A stretch of DNA of 64,000 nucleotides from Halobacteriovoraceae bacterium (GCA_002713145.1 PAVS01000001.1:247539-311538), one strand, 5' to 3'. Shown: positions 35,867 to 43,950, counted from the first letter of the stretch. The notes: generated from the letters alone by a model not told the origin. Numbers and translations: made by a program.

Positions 35867-36913
35867 ATGTTGATTCTGCGCAAAACTCGCTTACTCCTTC
35901 TGATGACTTTCTCAGGCCTAATGATTATTTCCTGCTCGCAGAAAAATAATAAATCTTCAGGGGATCAAGGTGCAGGACGAGGTGAGCAATCTGATAGAAC
36001 AGAGCCATCTAAAATTTGTTATGATGGGGTAATTAAGAAACTCCTAGGCGATGGAAGAACAGCACTTGTTCAGTCCACAAACACTAAGGAAGATAGTTTT
36101 TTATGGAATTATCTCACTCAGTCGGTAAAAAAAGAAATCATCCCTATTTTTGAAACTGATATACTAAACGATAGCGGCAATTTACTCCTAAGATCTTTTG
36201 ATGCTGTTCGTTTTCAGATTCAAGAAACAAATAATTCAAACGGAACTTTTAGAGATCTTAGGCTTTTTAGGAGAGGTAGTAATCCGATTGTTAAGTTTTC
36301 TCAAAGTGGGGATTATTTACTTTCCACGAGACGAAGAGGCTCAACACTTCGAAATAGAATTGATGTTTTAGATATCTATAAGAAAGATATTATTTGGGAT
36401 GCCCAGTTTAATAGAATTATTAGTGCTGAATTAAAAGATAGTACCAGAGGAGCGGTCGTTACCATCATTCGAGGCTATTACCAGCTTAATATCTTCAATC
36501 CTAGTTCTAGGATAATAGATAGAGGAATAAGATTAGAAGGAAGAGGGTTTAGTGACCTCGCTCTATCTGAAACTTTAGTTCAAGTAAAAATGGGAAATAA
36601 TCTTTTAAGTTTTGATGGAGTCACAGGAGAGCTTCTTTCTCGAATACAACTCACTCAACTTATTGATGTGGATAAAAATAGTGACTTTGCTTTAATTGCT
36701 AGTAGTCCCTTCAACTATAATGTTGTAGACCTCAAAACAGGAAACCTAGTTAGGAGAGTTTTTATTTCAACCAAAGATCGTCTATCAAGTTGTCAGCTTA
36801 ACTTTAGAGAGTCTATTGTCGCCTGTGTCGATCCAACTAAAGTCTCTTCAATACATGTTTACGATCTTCAAACTCAGACTAAAGAATCTGTTTGCTTGCC
36901 TGGATCTCTTTAA
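35867..36913 (+). CDS. lipoprotein with beta-propeller-like repeats
   Basis: A 348-residue lipoprotein with the lipobox IISC (Cys23 from this start; an internal Met13 is an alternative start). The mature region begins with a Ser/Gly/Glu-rich linker, followed by repeated short strands with aspartates (DVLDIYKKDIIWDAQF, DVDKNSDFALIASS, NVVDLKTGN). This gives the impression of a WD40- or YVTN-like propeller. Two cysteine pairs are possible. No known family is recognised. There is no clear ribosome site. It sits between the acylase gene and the NYN gene on the same strand. Confidence 0.7.
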   Translation: MLILRKTRLLLLMTFSGLMIISCSQKNNKSSGDQGAGRGEQSDRTEPSKICYDGVIKKLLGDGRTALVQSTNTKEDSFLWNYLTQSVKKEIIPIFETDILNDSGNLLLRSFDAVRFQIQETNNSNGTFRDLRLFRRGSNPIVKFSQSGDYLLSTRRRGSTLRNRIDVLDIYKKDIIWDAQFNRIISAELKDSTRGAVVTIIRGYYQLNIFNPSSRIIDRGIRLEGRGFSDLALSETLVQVKMGNNLLSFDGVTGELLSRIQLTQLIDVDKNSDFALIASSPFNYNVVDLKTGNLVRRVFISTKDRLSSCQLNFRESIVACVDPTKVSSIHVYDLQTQTKESVCLPGSL

Positions 36914-36950
36914 ATTCGCCAGAGACTACTCTTTTTGTTAATGTAATATT

Positions 36951-37478
36951 ATGAATGAAGATCTTGGTGTTTATATCAGTCAGTCTGTTGCTATTTTAGT
37001 CGACGGAAATAATATTGAAAGAAGTATCGATAGCGCTTTTGACGTCGGTAATGGAATGATAAATTTTGATGCGTTAATCCCGAAAATATTGGGAGAGCGG
37101 GCCCTCAATCGACTCATCTATTTTCGAGAGGGGAAAAATATCTCTTCAAAGCTCGCAGAAAGACTTCATCAGAATTATCATGGGTCGGTAAATCCTTGCC
37201 ATAAGTCGGCAGACATCCCACTTACTATTAAGGCAACTCAGCTTGCTAATAAGGTTGATTGTATTATCATTCTATCAGGTGACTCGGACTATGTTGAGTT
37301 GGTAAAGCACCTCAAGGGTGAAGGAGTTCGCGTAGAAATCTGTGCGGTAGAGACAACGACTAGTAAGTATCTCATAGAGGAGGCAGAGTTTTTTCATCCT
37401 GTTTCTAAAGATGATATTTTTACTTATCAATCACCATCGAGACATAAAAAAGTTAAGAAAAAGAAATCTTCTCGCTGA
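36951..37478 (+). CDS. NYN-domain protein (LabA/DUF88-like putative RNase)
   Basis: A 175-residue protein with the NYN (PIN-like) nuclease signature: VAILVDGNNIERS near residue 15, then IIILSGDSDYVELVKHLKGEGVRVEI near residue 105, supplying the metal-binding aspartates. Members of the LabA group are thought to be RNases. A lysine-rich tail (RHKKVKKKKSSR) suggests nucleic-acid binding. The -10-like TAATGT lies six bases before the ATG and no ribosome site is seen. Its last 26 bases overlap the convergent udk gene. Confidence 0.88.
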   Translation: MNEDLGVYISQSVAILVDGNNIERSIDSAFDVGNGMINFDALIPKILGERALNRLIYFREGKNISSKLAERLHQNYHGSVNPCHKSADIPLTIKATQLANKVDCIIILSGDSDYVELVKHLKGEGVRVEICAVETTTSKYLIEEAEFFHPVSKDDIFTYQSPSRHKKVKKKKSSR

Positions 37479-38085
37479 TTTGAGAGTAAAGCTCATTAAT
37501 ATAGGATAGGAAGTAATCCTCGCAAGTTCCAGAGGCGACGAGGTCCGCTTGACCGCTTGAGGGTTGAACATACTCATCATGCATTGGTTTTACTTGCAGA
37601 TCAAATTGGTTTTTGACCCCTTGGGGAGTTCTTCCTCTCTCCTCTACATCTCTTTTAAGCCGTCGCTGAAACCTTATCCCCTCAGGACAATCAACAAATA
37701 CTTTGACATCCATCAACTCTCGAACTTTGGGTTGAGAAAGAATTAAAATTCCATCCACGATAACAATAGGTTTGGGTTTTTGATCGATTTTTTTCTCTTT
37801 GCGGGTGTGAGTTGGAAAGTCATAAATAGGTATTTGAATGGGTTTTTGCTTTTTTAATTCAGTTAGATGTTCGGCAAGAAGTGAAAAGTCAATTGCATCT
37901 GGATGATCAAAATTAACAGAACCACCGTCAAAATCAAATTTCGCTGATTGATCTTTGTAGTAATTATCTTGGTAGAGAACAAAGGAAGATTCCGGCCCAA
38001 ATCTTTCGCAAAGAGTTTTTGCAAAAGTTGTTTTTCCAGAACCACTTCCTCCGGCCACACCAACTATTATGACTTGGTCATTCAT
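37453..38085 (-). CDS. udk: uridine kinase
   Basis: A 210-residue P-loop kinase: Walker A GGSGSGKTTF (residues 11-20), substrate region YQDNYYKDQ and VNFDHPDAIDF, YDFPTHTRK, and the LID segment RRLKRDVEERGR. It phosphorylates uridine and cytidine in pyrimidine salvage. Length is normal. Its last 26 bases overlap the convergent NYN gene. No strong ribosome site is visible. Confidence 0.93.
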   Translation of the reverse strand: MNDQVIIVGVAGGSGSGKTTFAKTLCERFGPESSFVLYQDNYYKDQSAKFDFDGGSVNFDHPDAIDFSLLAEHLTELKKQKPIQIPIYDFPTHTRKEKKIDQKPKPIVIVDGILILSQPKVRELMDVKVFVDCPEGIRFQRRLKRDVEERGRTPQGVKNQFDLQVKPMHDEYVQPSSGQADLVASGTCEDYFLSYINELYSQISEKISFS

Positions 38086-38106
38086 TGCGCTAGAAGACCA
38101 TGAGTC

Positions 38107-38790
38107 TTAAAGTGAGTCAACTAAGTCCTGTATAATATTCCCTACTGCATAGGGAACAGAATAGTTTCGTTTTTCAGTTCGATTAAAATCGTGGGTAAAG
38201 CCTAGTTTATGAGTCCATTCGTGCACAATATTTCCGGCAACCTTTCCCAGGCTATTGGTAGTAAAAAACTTATCGTTAATCCAAACCCTATTGGTGTTGG
38301 GATAGGTGTAACCCACGGTAGAATTATTGGAGTAGTATAGAGTCAGGTCCAGATCCATTTCTTGATCTCGTTCTCCATTCAACGTTTCCACTCCGGCCAT
38401 AATGACCTCATAAACTTCTTCATTTGTGAGGTTCTGATTATCTACAAAGGTTTTTTCTCCCTGATATTCATGGGCGAGGACTTTTTGTTTGAATTCTTTT
38501 GAGTTAATGACAAGAAGCATTCTTTCTAGAGCATCATTAAGCTTATCTTCCTTTGGTATACTGAAATCCCTGAATTCCAAATTTACGGTTAGATCAGCGC
38601 CAACTTCTCTTTCTGGTATATTACAGAGTCGTGGTGGAGTGGTCTCATCCCCTTGATTAGCGTTTATATTACTCTTAGCCTGGTTTTGATTGCCAGGTAA
38701 GACACATGCTTCTGGTGGCGCAACTGGAGCCTCACATCCAATGAGCAGTACACTCAATAATATTAATTGTAGTTGAAATTCCCTTTTCAT
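38107..38790 (-). CDS. lipoprotein with zinc-protease motif (HEWTH)
   Basis: A 227-residue lipoprotein with lipobox LIGC (Cys19). The C-terminal part carries HEWTHKLGFTHDF, an HExxH zincin motif with a possible third ligand (His) seven residues after the second histidine. Upstream, NRVWINDKFFT and VGYTYPNTN are typical of zincin strands. The protein may be an envelope protease, but no known family is matched and activity is inferred. The start is chosen because AAGGAAGG precedes this ATG; a longer frame begins 54 bases upstream without a signal. Confidence 0.75.
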   Translation of the reverse strand: MKREFQLQLILLSVLLIGCEAPVAPPEACVLPGNQNQAKSNINANQGDETTPPRLCNIPEREVGADLTVNLEFRDFSIPKEDKLNDALERMLLVINSKEFKQKVLAHEYQGEKTFVDNQNLTNEEVYEVIMAGVETLNGERDQEMDLDLTLYYSNNSTVGYTYPNTNRVWINDKFFTTNSLGKVAGNIVHEWTHKLGFTHDFNRTEKRNYSVPYAVGNIIQDLVDSL

Positions 38791-38924
38791 TCGATACCTT
38801 CCTTGTTGGTTATAAAGAAGTATCGGTAGGGGCAAAACTTTCAAAAGGGCTTGCTGTAGGGGAGGAAGAATTTTCTATGGGTAATTTAGGGGAATCATTT
38901 GAGCGAATCGCTCTGGAGAAGGTT

Positions 38925-39040
38925 TTGAGTCGGTCGAAAGAGCATGAATTTTTTGGGTAAGATTTGGGATGTTAATTGAATTCTCAATTAACGTTGGTGG
39001 GCTTGATAGGTAAGATTTAGATCTCCTTCAACCGACTCAA
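38925..39040. ncRNA. candidate structured RNA or paired-arm element in a 388-base gap
   Basis: The gap 38791-39178 has no credible gene. Two 18-base arms, 38925-38942 and 39023-39040, are complementary at 16 of 18 positions (core TTGAGTCGGT/ACCGACTCAA). They enclose a perfect hairpin GTTAATTGA-ATTC-TCAATTAAC (38971-38992) and two copies of GGTAAGATTT. This could be a small RNA, a long 5' leader of the minus-strand protease gene, or an operator pair. Direction is unknown because neither side has a terminator. Confidence 0.4.
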
Positions 39041-39178
39041 CTATCTATAGAGCAAGTAGTGTGCCAAAAGTTTAGACAGGCCAAGTATCTAAAAATACTT
39101 GATCACATTGGGTGGCAATATGATTCCGGTGCATAATGCCCGTGATCTTAGGTGCCAGATGACCTTTTTAAATGAATT

Positions 39179-39487
39179 CTATTTATAAAATTTGCTAATT
39201 TTGTCTTGCTGCGCCTTAATTCTAGCAAGTTGTTCTTCGCTAAAATCAAGCTCTACTGAATTTAGGTTCACTGCAGCTCTACCAATTGTATCTAATTGTT
39301 TTTGGTAATTGCCGCAGCAGTTACAGACAAACCTGTGAAATCTCAAGGTCTTATACTCAGGTCCTGAGACATCATCAACTGTGGAAAGGATATAGGCCAC
39401 TTCCTTGCAAGTAAGTGTATTTCCACTAATACTCTTTGGTACGAGTCTCAGTAAAAATTTTATAAGATCTAAAACCAGATTCTTCAT
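39179..39487 (-). CDS. zinc-binding anti-sigma factor-like protein
   Basis: A 102-residue protein with the ZAS anti-sigma motif HRFVCNCC (H-x3-C-x2-C) near residue 51, preceded by CKEVAYILS, which supplies the earlier part of the zinc site. A hydrophobic N-terminal stretch may associate with the membrane. Members bind the cognate ECF sigma factor. It lies 3 bases downstream of the sigma factor gene, which strongly supports the pairing. The C-terminal helix is charged. Confidence 0.82.
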   Translation of the reverse strand: MKNLVLDLIKFLLRLVPKSISGNTLTCKEVAYILSTVDDVSGPEYKTLRFHRFVCNCCGNYQKQLDTIGRAAVNLNSVELDFSEEQLARIKAQQDKISKFYK

Positions 39488-39490
39488 AAT

Positions 39491-40063
39491 TTATTCCTTC
39501 AGCCTATTTTCAAGCTGAAGCCTTAATTTATTTTTTGCACGATATATTAGTACCCCAAGATTAGTGACACTAATCCCCATAATCTTACAAATATCTTCCG
39601 TCGATTCTCCCTGAACCTCTTTCAAGAAAAATGCGAGTTTTTGATTTTCTGGTAAGCAGTCCAGAGACTCTGACAGGATTTCACCAAGTTGCTGATTCTC
39701 TAACCAGGCATCTGGTGAGCGTGGTTGCTCAATATGATGTCCGGCCTCATTAAATATTTTGTCTAATTCAGAGTCCTCAAAATAAGCGGTGTATTTTTTA
39801 TTGCTGCGCCAAAGCTCTTTTATTTTATTGTATAGTATCCCGAATAGATAAGTCCGAATATGCGATCGTCCTTCAAATTTTTCAACCCCTTCAAAAAAGC
39901 TTGTCCAAGTCTGCTGTACGACCTCTTCAGCTTGATCAAAATTTAACTTCAATTTTAAAGCCGCTTTATATAGTGGCATTTGGTATTCTGAAATCAGCAA
40001 GTCAAAAGCTGCATGATCTCTTCTTTTTAGACTTTCTATAAACTCAGGAGAGCTTAAGTTCAT
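39491..40063 (-). CDS. ECF-type sigma factor
   Basis: A 190-residue sigma70-family regulator with only regions 2 and 4. Region 2 includes FDLLISEYQMPLYKAALKL, then AEEVVQQTWTSFFEGV and FGILYNKIKELWR. Region 4 carries the helix-turn-helix STEDICKIMGISVTNLGVLIYRAKNKLR. It should recruit RNA polymerase to a small regulon in response to an envelope signal. It overlaps the exported-protein gene upstream by four bases and is followed by its likely anti-sigma gene. Confidence 0.92.
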   Translation of the reverse strand: MNLSSPEFIESLKRRDHAAFDLLISEYQMPLYKAALKLKLNFDQAEEVVQQTWTSFFEGVEKFEGRSHIRTYLFGILYNKIKELWRSNKKYTAYFEDSELDKIFNEAGHHIEQPRSPDAWLENQQLGEILSESLDCLPENQKLAFFLKEVQGESTEDICKIMGISVTNLGVLIYRAKNKLRLQLENRLKE

Positions 40064-40764
40064 GGCACGACCTGCTTATGTCCAGCTTTAATGACAATTC
40101 TAGAAACATTATTTTTCTCTTTATTAGAAACTCTATTGTTTATAATGTTGATGCTTTTATCTTCTTGATTCTCACTTTTGGTAAATCGAGCTATTACCTG
40201 TGGTTGATTTAGTTTTACAAAAGTTTGTGAATCTACTTTTAGATCTCGTGAGGAAGACTTTAGATTGATATTGTATCCACCCTTTAAAATAATACACGTC
40301 AGTTGAAAACTCTCTCCATCAAATTCGATTTCTGATTTCACACCACTTAAAACAGAATAACGTCCTACGAAACTCACTTTTCCTTTGGTATCTTTTGCAT
40401 AAAGTCCTAAACGAGTACCTCGGTTTTCTGCTATTTTTAGATCAGAGCTATTTTGGTCAATACGACTTAGTTCTATATGGCAGAGGTCTTGTTTCACGGC
40501 TTGCTGAGGAGAAAAAACTCTGACACTGGGATACTTTTGCTGGATATATCTAGTATAGAGCTTCTCTCTTATAGGTTCTGTTTTGACTTCGCCACAACCA
40601 TCTTGAATTCTGATGCTATCAGAACCTGTCTTAAGAAAATTAAGGTCTTTATGAATAGAACTTAAGTGGGTTGGGTTTTCTGGGCAAAACTGAAGAATAG
40701 TTATTTCACAAAATACGTTTTGGGAGAATAGGAAAAATAAAAATAAAATTAATCTTTGAGTCAT
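40060..40764 (-). CDS. exported protein co-transcribed with ECF sigma factor
   Basis: A 234-residue protein with a signal peptide ending in NVFC or nearby (MTQRLILFLFFLFSQNVFCE); the cysteine might allow lipidation but the box is poor. The mature region is strand-rich, including a LSGVKSEIEFDGESFQL part that weakly recalls FecR-like domains. Its stop overlaps the start of the sigma gene (ATGA). Position suggests it is a sensor or output of the same regulatory circuit. No family is recognised. Confidence 0.72.
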   Translation of the reverse strand: MTQRLILFLFFLFSQNVFCEITILQFCPENPTHLSSIHKDLNFLKTGSDSIRIQDGCGEVKTEPIREKLYTRYIQQKYPSVRVFSPQQAVKQDLCHIELSRIDQNSSDLKIAENRGTRLGLYAKDTKGKVSFVGRYSVLSGVKSEIEFDGESFQLTCIILKGGYNINLKSSSRDLKVDSQTFVKLNQPQVIARFTKSENQEDKSINIINNRVSNKEKNNVSRIVIKAGHKQVVP

Positions 40765-40817
40765 GGATTCTTGGTCTGTTTTACTAAATTTCTTATTGAT
40801 AGTAGGATAAAAATCCT

Positions 40818-41198
40818 ATGCCGATTTTACAAGAGATATCTATTTTACTAGTTGAGGATGAGAAAGATCTCAAACAACTCTTTTTATGGGACTTCGAAAA
40901 GTTCAAAGTAAAAATAGAAACGGCAGAAACTTACCAAGAAGCAAAAATGCTTCTTCAGACAGAAGTATTCAACGCCATAATTAGCGATATAAAGTTACCG
41001 GATGGCACTGGAGTCGATCTTTTTCGTTATATAGTTGATGAACAAATCAAAATTCCAAAAAAATATTTTATGACAGCTTTTACCAGTGATGAACTTGATT
41101 TAGAAGGTCTTAGAGTTGATCGTTTGTTTAAAAAACCTCTTAAGACGAAAGAAGTTGTTGAGTATGTCGCCAATGAGTTAGGATTAGACCTCGTTTGA
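40818..41198 (+). CDS. single-domain response regulator (CheY-like)
   Basis: A 126-residue receiver domain with no output domain. The acidic pair is VEDEKD (residues 13-18), the phospho-acceptor Asp lies in AIISDIKLPDGTG (near residue 58), the switch Thr/Ser region is MTAF, and the conserved Lys is in FKKPLK. It probably relays a signal by protein interaction. No histidine kinase gene is adjacent. A terminator follows directly. Confidence 0.9.
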   Translation: MPILQEISILLVEDEKDLKQLFLWDFEKFKVKIETAETYQEAKMLLQTEVFNAIISDIKLPDGTGVDLFRYIVDEQIKIPKKYFMTAFTSDELDLEGLRVDRLFKKPLKTKEVVEYVANELGLDLV

Positions 41199-41204
41199 AA
41201 AAGA

Positions 41205-41227
41205 GGAGCTAATGCTCCCCTTTTTTT
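41205..41227 (+). terminator. rho-independent terminator
   Basis: GGAGC-TAAT-GCTCC stem-loop (41205-41218), two C residues and seven T residues. It ends the response-regulator transcript; the tiny minus-strand gene at 41247-41321 ends just beyond it. Confidence 0.88.
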
Positions 41228-41246
41228 CATAGAATGTGTTGGAGTT

Positions 41247-41321
41247 TTAAGCCATCGGCAGTCTGAAAGCTCTACTCACCAAACAAAGTAATAAAGAAAT
41301 AACCATAAAATCTAAAAACAT
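41247..41321 (-). CDS. 24-residue hydrophobic peptide downstream of lexA
   Basis: A tiny frame beginning MFLDFMVISLLLCLVSRAFR and ending in LPMA forms one hydrophobic, amphipathic helix. AGGGGG lies seven bases before the ATG, a strong ribosome site. It starts 29 bases after the stop of the 58-residue gene, itself downstream of lexA, so it could be on the lexA transcript. Size and character resemble SOS-induced membrane peptides such as TisB, but there is no sequence evidence of relatedness. Confidence 0.45.
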   Translation of the reverse strand: MFLDFMVISLLLCLVSRAFRLPMA

Positions 41322-41350
41322 AGTGTGCCCCCTGTATTAATAATTTTATT

Positions 41351-41527
41351 TTATGAATTAAAATATATCGAATCAAAGTCAATGAGATTGGCATCACTCG
41401 CACTGAGTACTTCCACTAATTCTAGCGCAAGTTCTGTTGCCATAGATGATTCTAAGTTAAACCTCTGACTAAAAGTTCTTTGCATTTTGTTGAATAAAAG
41501 CTCTTCCATTTGCATGGTTGTTTCCAT
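41351..41527 (-). CDS. 58-residue acidic protein downstream of lexA
   Basis: A small acidic helical protein starting METTMQMEELLFNKMQ. The start is fixed by AGGAGG six bases upstream; an ATG 24 bases earlier lacks a ribosome site. It lies 49 bases after the lexA stop on the same strand and may be co-transcribed. No family recognised. Confidence 0.65.
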   Translation of the reverse strand: METTMQMEELLFNKMQRTFSQRFNLESSMATELALELVEVLSASDANLIDFDSIYFNS

Positions 41528-41576
41528 TGCGTCCTCCTTGACGTTTAGCATGTGTGTGAATGTTTAAAAGGTTGAT

Positions 41577-42194
41577 TCAGTACGATCTATACAGACCGAC
41601 CAATATACCTCTGATTTGAAAATCGCCTCCATCGACGTCGGATCCGTTCACGACGATAGGAGACATTGAACTATTTGCAGGATGTAGCTCAATTGCTTTT
41701 GATTTTTTGTAATAGCGTTTTACCGTAGCTTCGTTATTAATGGTGGCCACCACAGTTTGACCATTGACTGCAGTTCGGCTTTCTTTGACGATGATTATAT
41801 CTCCATCAAAGATACCATCTTCTATCATTGATTCTCCGCTGACTGTTAGAGCGTAATGGGTTCCCTTTCCAACCATGGCCACTGGTACTTCAATCGTTTG
41901 ATCTCCTTCCATAGCTTCGATCGGATTTCCGGCAGCGACAGATCCGTGTAAAGGAATCTCAATGGCTTGAGCTGTAGAACTGTTTGGATCTACTGGAGTG
42001 AGACCGCGAACCGAGTTAGGGTCATTCTCAAGAAATCCAGCATTCTTTAAATAACGAACATAATCTTGAACTGAACCTAGGGACTTAAAACCAAAATGCT
42101 CTTTTATTTCGACTTGAGTGGGAGAGTAACCATTTTCGTCAACATACTCAGAGATATAATCGAAGACTTGTTTTTGTTTTTTAGTTAGGCTCAT
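41577..42194 (-). CDS. lexA: LexA repressor
   Basis: A 205-residue SOS repressor. Residues 1-65 form the winged helix (SLTKKQKQVFDYI ... GYSPTQVEIKEHFGF). The self-cleavage bond is the Ala-Gly of SVAAGNP, the nucleophile Ser is in GESMIEDG and the base Lys in EATVKRYY. The start is chosen because AAGGAAG precedes this ATG; an upstream ATG 69 bases earlier would run into the operator region. It is divergent from dinB, with two candidate LexA sites between them. Confidence 0.95.
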   Translation of the reverse strand: MSLTKKQKQVFDYISEYVDENGYSPTQVEIKEHFGFKSLGSVQDYVRYLKNAGFLENDPNSVRGLTPVDPNSSTAQAIEIPLHGSVAAGNPIEAMEGDQTIEVPVAMVGKGTHYALTVSGESMIEDGIFDGDIIIVKESRTAVNGQTVVATINNEATVKRYYKKSKAIELHPANSSMSPIVVNGSDVDGGDFQIRGILVGLYRSY

Positions 42195-42210
42195 TTTTCT
42201 TCCTTGATCA

Positions 42211-42257
42211 TACGTAATATTTCCGTATATATTTAGATTATCCGTAAACCTTCCGTA
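42211..42257. promoter_or_regulatory. two candidate LexA operators between lexA and dinB
   Basis: Two related sites, TACGTAA-TAT-TTCCGTA (42211-42227) and TCCGTAA-ACC-TTCCGTA (42241-42257), are inverted repeats of TACGGAA-N3-TTCCGTA. The first matches at 6 of 7 arm positions, the second at 5 of 7. Their centres are 30 bases apart, about three helical turns. Location in the 88-base divergent gap makes LexA the obvious ligand. The motif differs from the TTAC-N3-GTAA box reported for Bdellovibrio. Confidence 0.7.
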
Positions 42258-42282
42258 GGTCAAGGAAAAATTTGAGGTAAAA

Positions 42283-43332
42283 ATGAAAAAAATTATTCAC
42301 GTAGATATGGACTATTTTTATGCCCAGGTAGAGGAGTTAGATCACCCTGAGTTAAAAACTAAGCCTTTTGCTGTCGGAGGAAGTTATTCGGGAAAAGGTG
42401 TGATTTGCACTAGTAATTATTTAGCTCGAGATTATGGAGTTAGATCTGCGATGTCTAGCTTTGCAGCGCTAAAGAAATGCCCACAGATTATTTTCATCAA
42501 ACCAAATTTCTATAAATATACCGCTAAAAGCCAGGTCGTTTTTTCTATATTTAAAAAGTATACAGACAAGATTCAGAAACTTTCGTTGGATGAAGCGTAC
42601 TTAGATGTAAGCGAATGTCCTTTGTTTAATAATGATGCAGTAAAGATTGCTAAAGAAATTAGAAAAGAAATCTTTGATCAGACTGGGCTTACAGCAAGTG
42701 CCGGAGTTTCCTACAATAAGCTACTGGCGAAAATAGGTAGTGATCTTTTTAAGCCCGATGGTCTCGCCATCTTAAGACCTGAAAATATTGAGAAGAATAT
42801 TCAACACTTTCCCGTTCATAAAATCCAAGGAATTGGAAAAGTCACAACCAAGAAATTTCACAAACGAGATATCTTTACCTTCGGAGATCTACAACGTTTC
42901 TCAAAAGCAGAACTAGTGACTTGGTATGGAGATTATGGCGTTCAACTTTATGAGAATTGTAGAGGGATTGATCATAGAGAGGTTTGTTCTTCACGAGTTC
43001 GAAAATCTTTATCAGTTGAGAACACATTTTTTGAAAATCTCCAAAATGCGGATGATATGCTTTTTAAATTAACCCATACATTTGAAGAGTTAAACACTCG
43101 GCTACAAAAGCATCAAGATAGACATATTAAAAATTTAGTCGTCAAACTGAAGTATCATGATTTTAAGACATCTACAGTTGAAGGTGCTTTGAATTATGAT
43201 GAAGATTCTTTTCGAAAATTATTTTTAAAAAGGTGGGAGGAGAGACAGGAACCAATCAGGTTACTAGGGCTAGGAGTAAAGTTTAAAATTGGTATGAGCC
43301 AAGCAAGACAACTAGCATTTAATTTCTTGTAA
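42283..43332 (+). CDS. dinB: DNA polymerase IV (Y family)
   Basis: A 349-residue translesion polymerase. The palm motifs are HVDMDYFYAQVEEL (residues 5-18) and LSLDEAYLDVSEC (near 100), giving the catalytic acidic residues; YNKLLAKIGSDLFKPDG is the conserved thumb-side segment. A helix-hairpin-helix and little finger follow. It ends QLAFNFL, which may contain a beta-clamp-binding peptide. GAGG precedes the ATG. It is divergent from lexA across candidate operators, as expected for an SOS gene. The 3' end overlaps the convergent gene by 14 bases. Confidence 0.95.
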   Translation: MKKIIHVDMDYFYAQVEELDHPELKTKPFAVGGSYSGKGVICTSNYLARDYGVRSAMSSFAALKKCPQIIFIKPNFYKYTAKSQVVFSIFKKYTDKIQKLSLDEAYLDVSECPLFNNDAVKIAKEIRKEIFDQTGLTASAGVSYNKLLAKIGSDLFKPDGLAILRPENIEKNIQHFPVHKIQGIGKVTTKKFHKRDIFTFGDLQRFSKAELVTWYGDYGVQLYENCRGIDHREVCSSRVRKSLSVENTFFENLQNADDMLFKLTHTFEELNTRLQKHQDRHIKNLVVKLKYHDFKTSTVEGALNYDEDSFRKLFLKRWEERQEPIRLLGLGVKFKIGMSQARQLAFNFL

Positions 43333-43618
43333 AAAACCTTAAATCATCAATCATTTTTTGAAATTCATCTTTAGGTGTTTGCAAGTCTTGGGGGAGGTTC
43401 AATAGATCCTCGCTAAGTTTTTGCCAATCTCTAGATTCAAGAGAAATTCTCAAAACGTCATGGTATTCAAAGGGAAGCTTTTCAATAAGATTATTTATCT
43501 GAGCGATTAGCTCGAGTTTGTCGTTTTTAATAATTCGTTTTTTCTGAAATCGATAAAATAACAGAGCAATAAGAGCAAGAAATACGAGATCAAAGAGAAT
43601 AAAGTACCAATTTTCCAT
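43319..43618 (-). CDS. small membrane protein of unknown function
   Basis: A 99-residue protein starting MENWYFILFDLVFLALIALL, a single membrane helix, followed by basic residues (YRFQKKRIIKNDK) and a helical cytoplasmic domain. The start at 43618 is preferred over an ATG 42 bases upstream because TATGAT lies exactly six bases before it. No ribosome site is visible, so the mRNA is probably leaderless. Its end overlaps dinB. Confidence 0.7.
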   Translation of the reverse strand: MENWYFILFDLVFLALIALLFYRFQKKRIIKNDKLELIAQINNLIEKLPFEYHDVLRISLESRDWQKLSEDLLNLPQDLQTPKDEFQKMIDDLRFFTRN

Positions 43619-43624
43619 AGGTTT

Positions 43625-43630
43625 ATCATA
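43625..43630 (-). promoter_or_regulatory. -10 element of a leaderless gene
   Basis: TATGAT on the minus strand, six bases before the ATG at 43618. No good -35 hexamer is seen at 16-18 bases, so recognition may rely on the -10. Confidence 0.45.
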
Positions 43631-43704
43631 ATTCAGCTTGGACAGTTTAGAAAGTTTCAAGCTGAAGCCTTGATACCCCGATAGGTTATATAAGGAGAGG
43701 CCCT

Positions 43705-43950
43705 ATGTATTATGCCTTCGGTCTTCGGGACCTGTTAAGTGTTGCAGAACTAAATAAAGAATTTTTCGAAGAATTAGATACTTTTCAATTGAATTTTATC
43801 GAAATGGTTTTTAAGCAGATGATTGATAGTCAAATGGGTCTTCTCACAGAGACGGAACATTATAATTATGAACTCTTTCTAGAGTTTTCAAGAGAACATT
43901 TTCAAAGAACATACGGAATTGATCAAGACCTTATCAAGAAAGCTGGGTAA
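43705..43950 (+). CDS. 81-residue protein of unknown function
   Basis: A small, acidic, aromatic-rich helical protein (MYYAFGLRDLLSVAELNK ...). AAGGAGAGG lies about seven bases before the ATG, so translation is credible. No signal peptide, membrane helix or recognised domain. Its last 17 bases overlap the convergent amidotransferase gene. Confidence 0.6.
   Translation: MYYAFGLRDLLSVAELNKEFFEELDTFQLNFIEMVFKQMIDSQMGLLTETEHYNYELFLEFSREHFQRTYGIDQDLIKKAG

Noticed and set aside
42195..42263. Upstream ATG for lexA
   Set aside because: It would translate through the candidate operators and lacks a ribosome site; the usual LexA N-terminus begins at 42194.
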